The translations under genes were made by a program, and so were the position numbers. This document shows, one piece after another, positions 56,780 through 64,000 of a stretch of 64,000 bases of DNA. The DNA is from Azophilus sp965247035 (lineage in GTDB: Bacteria; Pseudomonadota; Gammaproteobacteria; Pseudomonadales; Azotimanducaceae). The DNA lies in the NCBI GenBank assembly GCA_965247035.1, contig CBDFGJ010000003.1:124001-188000 (forward strand). The letters run 5' to 3'. Position 1 is the stretch's first letter. Each line of letters opens with the position of its first letter. A model generated the notes under the pieces. That model searched no databases and was not told the origin of the DNA. It worked only from the letters and a program-made list of their open reading frames with translations.

Positions 56780-57538
56780 AATGGATGCTCGCTCCAGCTG
56801 TGACAAGTGGCGATCTATCTTGGCGACGTAGCGCTCGCCCGCTTGGTCGCGCTCAGAGTTGATGCCGACGTTGTAGATGGACAGGGCGCATTCCATCGCC
56901 CCGCAGAGTTCCTGCAAGTGGGCCAGAATTTGTGCGCCGCAGTAGATGTTCTGCTCCGGATCGTACAGGTTGGGGAAGCCGCAGAACTCCGACCAGTACT
57001 TCGGCTTCACTTGGGCCGGGCCAACAGCGCCCGCAATGGAGTGCGCCTCTTTGCGGAAGGAGCTTTCCGTGAACACCAAGCTCGCAACTAACTCCGCTGG
57101 AATTTGCTGGCGCTGTGAGGCCTCCAAAATCCAACCGGCGAACTCCATCGCTGTTTTTCTGGGTACCCCAAAGGCTCCATGCACACGCGACCCAAACTCC
57201 GCCACCTGCTCATCCCAAGCCTGGCTTTTCAAGGCTGGCTTAGGGAACGGCATGGTGACGACCGGGCCATTCGGCAACTCGTAGGTGGAGGACGATGGAA
57301 CGGTCTGGGTGGCGAAAAAAAGCCCAACCAGGGCGCATAGGACCATGTTGGCCGAATCGAAGCAGCGTTTGCTTGATATCCATTCAGACCATGAGCGCGC
57401 TTTGAGCCGCAAGACAAATGAACCTAGTCGCTCAATTGCAGGCAGAGGGCTGAATGCCTGAAGGCCGAAAAGAACTGGTTTGGGGCCGAGTGGGTGCGCC
57501 GTACCAACAAGCAATAGTCCATCAAAAGGGAGGCGCAT
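56774..57538 (-). CDS. Lytic transglycosylase-like protein (SLT domain)
   Basis: 254 aa with a C-terminal SLT fold: catalytic Glu in VFTESSFRKEA, GAVGPAQVKPKYWSEF, the PEQNIYCGAQILAHL helix and the ALSIYNVG segment. These enzymes cut peptidoglycan glycan strands. A membrane or signal segment lies at about 65-80 (MVLCALVGLFFATQTVP); the true start could be nearer to it, e.g. 57346, but TAGGGG precedes the ATG at 57538. The TAG stop lies within the solo MITE end. Confidence 0.78.
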   Translation of the reverse strand: MRLPFDGLLLVGTAHPLGPKPVLFGLQAFSPLPAIERLGSFVLRLKARSWSEWISSKRCFDSANMVLCALVGLFFATQTVPSSSTYELPNGPVVTMPFPKPALKSQAWDEQVAEFGSRVHGAFGVPRKTAMEFAGWILEASQRQQIPAELVASLVFTESSFRKEAHSIAGAVGPAQVKPKYWSEFCGFPNLYDPEQNIYCGAQILAHLQELCGAMECALSIYNVGINSERDQAGERYVAKIDRHLSQLERASIP

Positions 57539-57812
57539 CGGTGCAGCCCCTAACAGGCTCGACCGCCCCTTCCGGCGATCAAAGAATCTAAAGCAGCTAA
57601 TTTGACGAACATATTCACGCAGCCTGCAATGAGCGGCGACTGAATTCTAAAGAAAAAATGGAGCTTTTCCAAAGAAATTTGCATATTTGGCTATAAAACT
57701 GCTTTCTTGCCTTGCCCATTTTACCCACTTGAATGGTGCTAACAGGCACCAGACCTTGCAAGCCCCGTTCGCATCTTAGGGTAAAATAGGAGCGCATTTG
57801 AAGGTGAACGCA

Positions 57813-58760
57813 GTGGCTGCAAAGGTCTACATCGATGGTCAAGCCGGCACCACCGGCCTGGAAATCGCCGACCGCCTGAACTCCAGAACCGATATCGAAT
57901 TGCTGCGCATCGACGAGACGGCGCGCAAGGATTCGACCGAACGCGTCCGGTTGTTCCGCCAAGCGGACATCGCTGTTCTCTGCCTGCCTGATGACGCCGC
58001 CCGGGAGGCCGTTGCCCTAGCCCAAGGCAGTTGTCGGCTGCTCGACGCCAGCACCGCCCATCGCACCGCATCCGGTTGGGTCTACGGCCTGCCCGAACTT
58101 GCCCCAGAACAGGCGCAAGCCATCGCCAACGCAGAACGCGTCAGCAACCCCGGCTGCTATCCCCAAGGGTTCATCTTGAGCATCCGTCCCTTGGTTGCGG
58201 CCGGCCTCCTGCCAGCCAGCACCAGGCTGTCCGTTTACGCCCTATCCGGCTATTCCGGCGGCGGCCGCAAGATGATCGATGCCTACAGCGCCGTCTCTCC
58301 TGCGGTGCTAGAGGGCTGGGGCGCACGCGCCTACGCCCTAGACTTGCAGCATAAGCACCGGCCGGAAATGCAGCGCTATTCGGGGTTGGACCAAGCGCCG
58401 ATTTTTTGCCCCGTCGTCTGCAGTTTCCACAAGGGCATGATGACGCAGACGCCGTTGTTCACCGACCAGCTCGCCGACAGGGCCGGGCCGAAGGATGTGC
58501 ATGAAGCCATCGCACAAACCTACCAATCAGCGCCATTCATCGATGTGGCACCGCAGTCGGATTATAAGCGGCTGGAGGCGGGCTATCTGAGCCCGTGCGC
58601 CCACAACGGCAGCAATCGCCTGGAAATCTTCGTGTTCGGCAACGATGAACAAATCGTCATCGTCGCTCGTTATGATAATCTGGGCAAAGGGGCTGCCGGA
58701 GCTGCCGTGCAGAATCTTAACCTGATGCTAGGCTGCGACGAAACAAAGGACTTGATATGA
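57813..58760 (+). CDS. argC: N-acetyl-gamma-glutamyl-phosphate reductase (type 2)
   Basis: 315 aa. Third step of arginine synthesis. The short ArgC form is recognised by VYIDGQAGTTGLEIADRL, CLPDDAAREAV, catalytic Cys in NPGCYPQGFI and the HKHRPEMQRYSG stretch. I chose the GTG at 57813 because MAAKVYIDGQ matches the family start and AAGG lies 8 bp upstream; a TTG at 57798 preceded by AGGAG is also possible. The stop overlaps the aminotransferase start by 4 bp. Confidence 0.92.
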   Translation: MAAKVYIDGQAGTTGLEIADRLNSRTDIELLRIDETARKDSTERVRLFRQADIAVLCLPDDAAREAVALAQGSCRLLDASTAHRTASGWVYGLPELAPEQAQAIANAERVSNPGCYPQGFILSIRPLVAAGLLPASTRLSVYALSGYSGGGRKMIDAYSAVSPAVLEGWGARAYALDLQHKHRPEMQRYSGLDQAPIFCPVVCSFHKGMMTQTPLFTDQLADRAGPKDVHEAIAQTYQSAPFIDVAPQSDYKRLEAGYLSPCAHNGSNRLEIFVFGNDEQIVIVARYDNLGKGAAGAAVQNLNLMLGCDETKDLI

Positions 58761-60034
58761 GCGATTTGCGATCTTTGACGACATCGGGGCTGAACTCGAT
58801 GCAGGAAGCCCTGGAGCACGAACTGGACTTGCAGCGAGCCAACAAGCTCTCGCTGGACCTCAGCCGCGGCAAGCCCAGCCCCGAACAATCTGAGCTCAGC
58901 GTCGAATTGGACGCTCCGCTCACCGGTTACATTGCTGAAGACGGTACGGATACCCGTAATTACGGCGCCCCACGCGGCATTCCGGAAGCTCGCGCCATCG
59001 GCGGGGAGCTGTTGGAAGTTGCGCCGGACAGGGTGTTCGCCTTTGGCAGTTCCAGTCTCTCCCTCATGTACCAAGTGGCCAGCATCGCCATGCAGCGGGG
59101 CCTCTGGAACGACGGACGCCGCTGGTCGAACAATGCCAATGCGCGAGTGCTCGCGCCCGTGCCCGGCTATGACCGGCATTTCACCATCTGCGAATCCTTG
59201 GGCATTGGCATGGTCAACGTGCCCATGACGGATGCCGGGCCGGACATGGCCGAAGCAACCGCGCTTGCCGCCAAAGACCCTTCCATCAAAGGCATCTGGT
59301 GCGTGCCCAAGTATTCAAACCCCACCGGCTGCATCTACACGGAAGAGACGGTGCGCGCCATCGCCAACCTGCCGGCCCAGGCGGCGGCGGATGATTTCCT
59401 GATTTTCTGGGACAACGCCTACGCCAAGCATGACTTTGAGTTCCCAGCCACACCCTTGGCTAACCTGTACCAGTTGGCCTGCGCTCAGGGCACGGAAGAG
59501 CATGTGGCGCTGTTCGCCTCAACCTCCAAAATGACCTACGCCAGCGGTGGCATCAGTTTTTGCGGCGGTGCCGATACACTGCTGAACGCCTTGCAGAAGG
59601 CCCTCAGTGTCATGTGCATCGGGCCGGATAAGGTCAACCAGTTGCGTCACGCAAGATTTTTATCAGGCCGCATCGAACCCCACATGGCCCGGCACGCGGC
59701 CGTGCTTCAGCCGAAGTTCGCAGTCGTTGACCGAGTGTTCAGAGAAGACTTGGGCGATCTCGGAATCGCTCATTGGAACCAGCCCAAGGGCGGCTACTTC
59801 GTTTCCCTGTACGTCTTGCCCGGCACCGCCCGTCGGGTGGTTGAACTGGCCGCCGGAGCTGGCTTAACGCTCACCCCGGCCGGTGCTGCCTTCCCCTACG
59901 GCAAGGACCCCAAAGACGAGCACATCCGCGTCGCGCCAAGCTTCGCCACCTTGGATGAAATTGAAGTGGCCACGCGGCTGCTGACGCGATGCGTTCAACT
60001 GGCCGCCATCGCCAAGATGAAGGCCGATCATTGA
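58757..60034 (+). CDS. PLP-dependent aminotransferase (fold type I)
   Basis: 425 aa. PLP-binding features: YSNPTGCIYTEETV, FWDNAYAKHDF with the Asp/Tyr pair, and the Schiff-base Lys in ASTSKMTYASGGISFCGG. The spacing resembles the aspartate-aminotransferase type Ic family rather than classical AspC; the substrate is not certain. It is translationally coupled to argC upstream and rhlB downstream (1-bp TGATG overlap). Confidence 0.85.
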   Translation: MSDLRSLTTSGLNSMQEALEHELDLQRANKLSLDLSRGKPSPEQSELSVELDAPLTGYIAEDGTDTRNYGAPRGIPEARAIGGELLEVAPDRVFAFGSSSLSLMYQVASIAMQRGLWNDGRRWSNNANARVLAPVPGYDRHFTICESLGIGMVNVPMTDAGPDMAEATALAAKDPSIKGIWCVPKYSNPTGCIYTEETVRAIANLPAQAAADDFLIFWDNAYAKHDFEFPATPLANLYQLACAQGTEEHVALFASTSKMTYASGGISFCGGADTLLNALQKALSVMCIGPDKVNQLRHARFLSGRIEPHMARHAAVLQPKFAVVDRVFREDLGDLGIAHWNQPKGGYFVSLYVLPGTARRVVELAAGAGLTLTPAGAAFPYGKDPKDEHIRVAPSFATLDEIEVATRLLTRCVQLAAIAKMKADH

Positions 60035-61269
60035 TGCCTTCCAAACCCGCGCCAGCACACACAGACCCCTACACCGACCAGCACAGTTTCTCCGAATACG
60101 CCCTCCCTGAACCCTTGATCCGAGCCATTGAGGATCTGGGCTATGAGCGCTGCACGCCAATCCAAAGCCAAGCGCTGCCGTTCAGCTTGGCCGACTACGA
60201 CATTACCGGCCAAGCCCAAACCGGAACTGGCAAGACCGCCGCCTTTCTCATCACCATTCTGACCCACCTGTGGGAGCAGGCGGGGCGAACTGGCCAGCGC
60301 GCGGCCACACCCTCGCCCCGCGCCTTGGTGCTGGCGCCCACTAGAGAGCTGGCGATGCAGATCGAGAGCGATGGCCGCGACCTCGCCCGCCATATGGAGG
60401 AGAAGGTTCTGTGCGTTGTTGGCGGCATGGACATTCAAAAGCAGATGGACCGGCTCGATGAACAGCGCCCAAACATTCTCGTCGCCACACCCGGCCGGCT
60501 GATCGACCTGCTGCGTCGCGGCAAAATCGATTTGGGTGCGGTGGAAATCCTAGTGATTGACGAGGCCGACCGAATGCTGGACATGGGCTTCATTCCCGAT
60601 GTGCGGCGCATCGTCTTCAAGACCCCGCACAAGCACCGCCGCCAGACCCTGTTCTTCAGCGCTACGTTCAACGAGGACGTCATGCGGCTGTCCCGGTCCT
60701 GGACCTTGGAGCCCGAACACATCGCCGTGGCGCCGGAGCAAGTGACAGTAAGCGCCATCAAGCAACTTTTTTGGCTGACCAGCCGCGACGCCAAGCGGAA
60801 ACTTCTACTTGACTTTCTGCAAACGAAGCGCCCGCAGCGAGCGCTGATCTTCACCAATCGGCGCGATCAGACCCATCGGCTCACCCGGTGGATGAACATG
60901 CACGGCGTCCAGTGCGAAGCCTTGGCCGGCGATGTGCCCCAGAACAAACGCACCCGAACCCTAGACCGCTTCAAGGGAGGTAAGGTCAAATACGTGGTGG
61001 CCACGGATGTGGCGGGCCGCGGCATCCATGTGGACGGCATTAGTCATGTCATCAACTATGATCTGCCGGAAGATCCCGAGGACTATGTACACCGCATTGG
61101 GCGAACCGGCCGGGCCGGAGCCAGCGGCGTCAGCATCAGCTTCGTCTCCGAGGATGATGCGTTCAGCCTGCCGCTAATAGAAGACTTTATCGGCACCCCC
61201 GTCCGCTGCAGCCAACCGGACTTGCCTCCTGCCTTGGAACCGTCCGACCAAAATGCGCCCCCACCTTGA
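60034..61269 (+). CDS. rhlB: DEAD-box RNA helicase RhlB-like
   Basis: 411 aa (E. coli RhlB 421). Motifs: Q motif CTPIQSQALP, AQTGTGKTAAF, PTRELAMQI, DEADRMLDMGF, SAT, and RIGRTGRAGASG. The N-terminal FSEYALPEPLIRAIEDLGY and the VSISFVSEDDAF stretch are closest to RhlB, the degradosome helicase; RhlB function with RNase E is inferred. The basic C-terminal tail is short (ALEPSDQNAPPP). The ATG at 60034 overlaps the upstream stop. The 3' end is duplicated downstream. Confidence 0.88.
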   Translation: MPSKPAPAHTDPYTDQHSFSEYALPEPLIRAIEDLGYERCTPIQSQALPFSLADYDITGQAQTGTGKTAAFLITILTHLWEQAGRTGQRAATPSPRALVLAPTRELAMQIESDGRDLARHMEEKVLCVVGGMDIQKQMDRLDEQRPNILVATPGRLIDLLRRGKIDLGAVEILVIDEADRMLDMGFIPDVRRIVFKTPHKHRRQTLFFSATFNEDVMRLSRSWTLEPEHIAVAPEQVTVSAIKQLFWLTSRDAKRKLLLDFLQTKRPQRALIFTNRRDQTHRLTRWMNMHGVQCEALAGDVPQNKRTRTLDRFKGGKVKYVVATDVAGRGIHVDGISHVINYDLPEDPEDYVHRIGRTGRAGASGVSISFVSEDDAFSLPLIEDFIGTPVRCSQPDLPPALEPSDQNAPPP

Positions 61270-61678
61270 TTCAAACCGAACCTCGCCCCACCCAAGTAGC
61301 GGCCATTCAGCACTGCGCGGCCCATGGACGTGGCCAACAACCTGCAGACAGTGACGCGACTGGCTCTAAAAAACCTCTGAGAGACCGGTGCGAATCCGGA
61401 GCCAGCGGCGTCAGCATCAGCTTCGTCCCCGAGGATGATGCGTTCAACCTGCCGCTAATAGAAGACTTTATCGGCGCCCCCGCCCGATGCAGCCAACCGG
61501 ACTTGCCTCCTGCCTTGGAATCGCCCGGCCAAAATGCGCCCTCACCTTGATTCAAACCGAACCGCGCCCCACCCAAGTAGCGGCCATTCAACACTGCGCG
61601 GCCCATGGACGTGGCCAACAACCTGCAGACAGTGGCGCGGCTGGCTCTAAAAAACATCTGAGAGACCAGCGCAAATTG
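61117..61678. repeat. Tandem 281-bp duplication of the rhlB 3' end and flank
   Basis: 61117-61397 is repeated at 61398-61678 with about a dozen differences. Each unit has the last 50 codons of rhlB (from GASGVSISF), its stop, 125 bp of flank and the AACCTCTGAGAGACC-like junction. The second copy has no start codon of its own and is a fossil (GASGVSISFVPEDDAFNLPL). Confidence 0.95.
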
Positions 61679-61909
61679 GGTTGAATCTGCTTATTCTGGC
61701 GTGTTTTCCAAGATTTTAGCGAGGAGCGGTTGTTGTGAGCGGGTTTCCGGCCTGTCGTGGCCCCGAAACTTGCGGTCTCGGGCGAATTCGGCCGGACTCC
61801 GCCCTCAGGCGGCCATCAATTCGATCCGATTGGCCACTTGCAGCAGGTTCCTGGTCGTCGCCTTGAAGGTCAGTCGGGATTGCGCAACAGTCTTATCATG
61901 CACATTGAA
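61662..61909 (-). mobile_element. Transposase 3'-end remnant, copy B of a dispersed repeat
   Basis: Matches 11519-11762 in reverse orientation. On the minus strand it encodes a fragment ending NLLQVANRIELMAA and a stop, the same end as copy A. It lies directly after the rhlB duplication, and the first 17 bp of the remnant were included in the duplicated unit. Confidence 0.55.
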
Positions 61910-61925
61910 TTAGGGAGGCGTTAAC

Positions 61926-63017
61926 ATGGGCTCCGGCAATGGCTTCATCGTGGTCGCATCGCTCATCGTCATCACGGCCGGGCTGAAGGCGGCCGGGGAC
62001 ATCGCCGTCCCGTTCCTGCTGGCCGCCTTCATCGCCACCATCGCCGCCACGCCCATGCGCTGGCTGGAGCGGCGCGGTTTGCCGGACTGGCTCGCCATCA
62101 CCTTGGTTATGGCGACGATCTTCGTGCTGCTGCTCGGCATTGGGGCCTTGGTGGTGCAATCGGCCAACGCCTTCACCGCCAAACTGCCCTTCTACCAAGA
62201 GCGCCTGACAGCCATATTCACTGGCGCAGTGGCTTGGCTGGCACCTTTGGGCATTGAATTGTCTAGGGATCTTATTATCGAGAACTTCAATCCGGGCACT
62301 GCTTTCACCTTGGCTGGCGATGCCTTGGCCGGCCTCGGCGGCACGCTTTCCAACAGCTTCCTCATACTGTTGACGGTGATCTTCATTCTCGCTGAAGCCT
62401 CAAGCTTTCCGAAAAAATTAAAGGAGATTCTAAAGCGGCCGGAAGACTCCATGCCCTACTTCGTTCGCTTTGCCGAGAACGTGAACCGTTACATGGCCAT
62501 CAAGTCAACGATGAGCTTGGCCACCGGAGTGGCGGTCACCATCTTCCTGACGCTGCTGGGCGTCGATTTCCCCATTCTTTGGGGCATCCTCGCCTTTCTG
62601 CTGAATTTCGTACCCAATATCGGCTCCATCATCGCAGCGGTGCCGCCGGTGTTGCTAGCGCTGGTGCAGCTTGGTCCACTGCCGGCGCTGCTGGCCTTGC
62701 TGGGGTATGTAGCGCTCAACATCGGGTTGGGCAATTTCGTCGAGCCGCGCTTTATGGGTCGGGGCTTGGGGTTGTCCACGCTGGTCGTGTTTTTATCCCT
62801 AGTGCTTTGGGGTTGGCTGTTCGGCCCTGTGGGCATGTTGCTGGCCGTGCCCTTGACCATGACCGTGAAAATTGCCTTGGAGGCGAATCCTTCCACTTTT
62901 TGGTTGGCAGTGCTGCTTGGCCCGGCCAACGAGGCCGAAGCGGCTGAGCCGCCGGAATCCGCCGCCTCGGGTGCCATGAGAAAGCATGAGGTGCCCTCAG
63001 ACCTAGGGAACCTCTGA
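61926..63017 (+). CDS. AI-2E family (PerM-like) transporter
   Basis: 363 aa with seven to eight membrane segments. The family patterns are GDIAVPFLLAAFIATIAATP, the SFPKKLKEIL loop, GVDFPILWGILAFLLNFVPN, IGSIIAAVPPVLLALV and FVEPRFMGRGLGLSTLVVFL. Members export small molecules or act as ion antiporters; the substrate is unknown. A GGAGG site lies 8 bp before the ATG. The last codons (DLGNL and the TGA) are supplied by the end of MITE copy 3, so the original C-terminus has been replaced. Confidence 0.9.
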   Translation: MGSGNGFIVVASLIVITAGLKAAGDIAVPFLLAAFIATIAATPMRWLERRGLPDWLAITLVMATIFVLLLGIGALVVQSANAFTAKLPFYQERLTAIFTGAVAWLAPLGIELSRDLIIENFNPGTAFTLAGDALAGLGGTLSNSFLILLTVIFILAEASSFPKKLKEILKRPEDSMPYFVRFAENVNRYMAIKSTMSLATGVAVTIFLTLLGVDFPILWGILAFLLNFVPNIGSIIAAVPPVLLALVQLGPLPALLALLGYVALNIGLGNFVEPRFMGRGLGLSTLVVFLSLVLWGWLFGPVGMLLAVPLTMTVKIALEANPSTFWLAVLLGPANEAEAAEPPESAASGAMRKHEVPSDLGNL

Positions 63018-63150
63018 TCAACTTCCAAGACTTGGCCATCGCATGGCATCTGGAGTCATTTGTCATCTATTTTCAATGATTGGCACGTCATCGAAAAAGA
63101 TTGGTCTTGTTGCGCTGCGAAAGCCTGCGAATATTTTAGAGGTTTCCTAG
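63003..63150 (-). mobile_element. MITE-like element, copy 3, providing the stop of the AI-2E transporter
   Basis: 148 bp, reverse complement of the family. Ends are CTAGGGAACCTCTGA and AGAGGTTTCCTAG. The body is close to copy 2 (ATTGAAAATAGATGA, CAATCTTTTTCGATGACG on the minus strand). The transporter stop at 63015-63017 is the TGA of the terminal repeat. Confidence 0.88.
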
Positions 63151-63221
63151 TGCTCCCCGACCAACAACGCGACCAGACCGATAGGTGTAAAGTCAATGCT
63201 GCACATGAACCCCCATGCCCC

Positions 63222-63360
63222 GGCCAAGCGAGCGCGGTGAGAAAGCGCCTAGCGGAAGGCCCCCTTGTTGGTGCGATCACTTGGCGCACGATAACATCAT
63301 GGCCAAGCGAGAAAACGCCTGCCGGAAGGCTGCCCTGTTGGCGGGATGCCGGGCCCATGC
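63222..63360. repeat. Diverged partial duplication upstream of hisC (period 79 bp)
   Basis: 63222-63290 and 63301-63350 share GGCCAAGCGAG, then a run close to AAAGCGCCTAGCGGAAGGC and CTTGTTGG, with a 9-bp insertion in the first copy. About three quarters of aligned positions match. The second copy lies just before the chosen hisC start. Confidence 0.4.
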
Positions 63361-63376
63361 GTTGGTGCGCCCAAGC

Positions 63377-64000
63377 GTGAACTATGAGCGCCAGAACATT
63401 CGCGCCCTAGCAGGCTACGCTTGGGGCGAACAGCCTCGGCAGCTGAACCTGTGCAAGCTGAACACCAACGAAAATCCATATCCGCCAAGCCCCGAGGTGG
63501 AGGCGGCGCTGCGGGCCTTTTCCGCCGCCGAGTTACGCACCTACCCTCAACCCACCGCAGACTCGTTGCGCGGCAAGCTGGCCGAACTGCATGGGTTGGA
63601 CTTAGACAACGTGCTCATCACCCACGGTGGCGACGAAGCGCTGCGCTTGGCGGTCACGACCTTCGTCGAACCAAGCACTCCCTTAGGCTGCGCTGCGCCC
63701 AGCTATTCTCTGTATCCCGTGCTGGCCGGCATTCAAGATGCGCCACTGCTGCAAGCGGCTTACACGGAAGACTGGAAGCCGCCGATCAACTTGGCCCAAC
63801 TCGCCAACGACGCCGGCACCCGCCTAACCTGCATAGCCAACCCTCATGCGCCCTCCGGCCAACTGCTTGGGGTTGACGAGTGCGCCCAGCTAGCCGCCGA
63901 CTTGGACGGCGTGCTGTTGCTTGACGAGGCCTACGCGGATTTCGTGTACCCCCGTTTGGCCTACCACACCCCGCCCTTGCTGAACGCTTTTGACAACCTG
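63377..64000 (+). CDS. hisC: Histidinol-phosphate aminotransferase, N-terminal part (gene runs off the window)
   Basis: 208 codons of a PLP enzyme in histidine synthesis; the rest lies beyond the right edge. CKLNTNENPYPPSPEVEAAL is the family signature, followed by YPQPTADSLRGKLAELHG, ITHGGDEALRLAV and NPHAPSGQLL, with LLLDEAYADF carrying the PLP-binding Asp/Tyr. The Lys that holds PLP is beyond the window. I chose the GTG at 63377 because it places the KLNTNENP motif 27 residues from the start, as usual; the frame is open to an ATG at 63299 that lies inside duplicated DNA. Confidence 0.88.
   Translation, partial: MNYERQNIRALAGYAWGEQPRQLNLCKLNTNENPYPPSPEVEAALRAFSAAELRTYPQPTADSLRGKLAELHGLDLDNVLITHGGDEALRLAVTTFVEPSTPLGCAAPSYSLYPVLAGIQDAPLLQAAYTEDWKPPINLAQLANDAGTRLTCIANPHAPSGQLLGVDECAQLAADLDGVLLLDEAYADFVYPRLAYHTPPLLNAFDNL

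Noticed and set aside
57756..57787. argC promoter from TTGCAA and TAAAAT
   Set aside because: The spacer is 20 bp, too long for a confident sigma-70 promoter.

Overview
The window is a high-GC gammaproteobacterial chromosome segment with a dense housekeeping backbone interrupted by two accessory regions. The gene order matches blocks known from Pseudomonas, Escherichia and relatives: yqiB-cpdA-parE next to a divergent tolC; waaA followed by an FAD oxidoreductase, an aldo/keto reductase and hldE; and pilT / yggS-proC-yggT-metX-metW-DUF4426-rdgB-hemW-trmB. RpoH, two-step LPS core genes, TolC and a type IV pilus ATPase indicate a Gram-negative cell with an outer membrane. HmgA (homogentisate dioxygenase) implies aerobic aromatic amino-acid breakdown. 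The species cannot be named from the sequence.

Layout. 1-5.9 kb: parC (partial), parE, cpdA, yqiB and divergent tolC. 5.95-9.9 kb: a 3.9-kb island bounded by a perfect 22-bp direct repeat, carrying one six-gene operon (YkgJ-type cysteine-cluster protein, two TerB-like proteins, two glycine-zipper membrane proteins and a membrane-anchored GIY-YIG nuclease). 9.9-19.1 kb: waaA, FAD oxidoreductase, aldo/keto reductase, hldE, TRAP receptor, uvrD. 19.2-36.8 kb: a 17.6-kb accessory region between uvrD and glmS. It holds a displaced copy of the glmS 3' end at its left edge, small cysteine-rich and membrane proteins, and a tightly coupled operon of a methyltransferase, an SF1 helicase and a 726-aa AlkB-domain protein. 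It also holds broken IS elements of at least four families, a broken P450, several secreted proteins of unknown role, and an AT-rich tail of decayed genes. 36.8-64 kb: glmS, a TerB-like protein, glmU, coaD, rpoH, hmgA, trmB/hemW, rdgB, DUF4426, metW/metX, yggT, proC, yggS, pilT, a transglutaminase-like protein, glnS, a lytic transglycosylase, argC, an aminotransferase, rhlB, an AI-2E-family permease and hisC (partial).

Two themes run through the window. First, small tandem duplications occur repeatedly at gene boundaries (parE, hldE, rhlB, hisC, the TerB genes and a 120-bp repeat before the methyltransferase operon); usually one copy stays functional and the other decays. Second, a dispersed element of about 148 bp with terminal inverted repeats occurs three times in full and once as a solo end. 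It usually touches the 3' end of a gene, and its ends carry stop codons that the neighbouring gene uses.

The best candidates for an undescribed system are the methyltransferase / SF1 helicase / AlkB-fusion operon (20.8-25.1 kb) and the GIY-YIG / glycine-zipper / TerB operon (6.1-9.7 kb). Both look like possible conflict or stress modules, but their functions are inferred from domains and context only.
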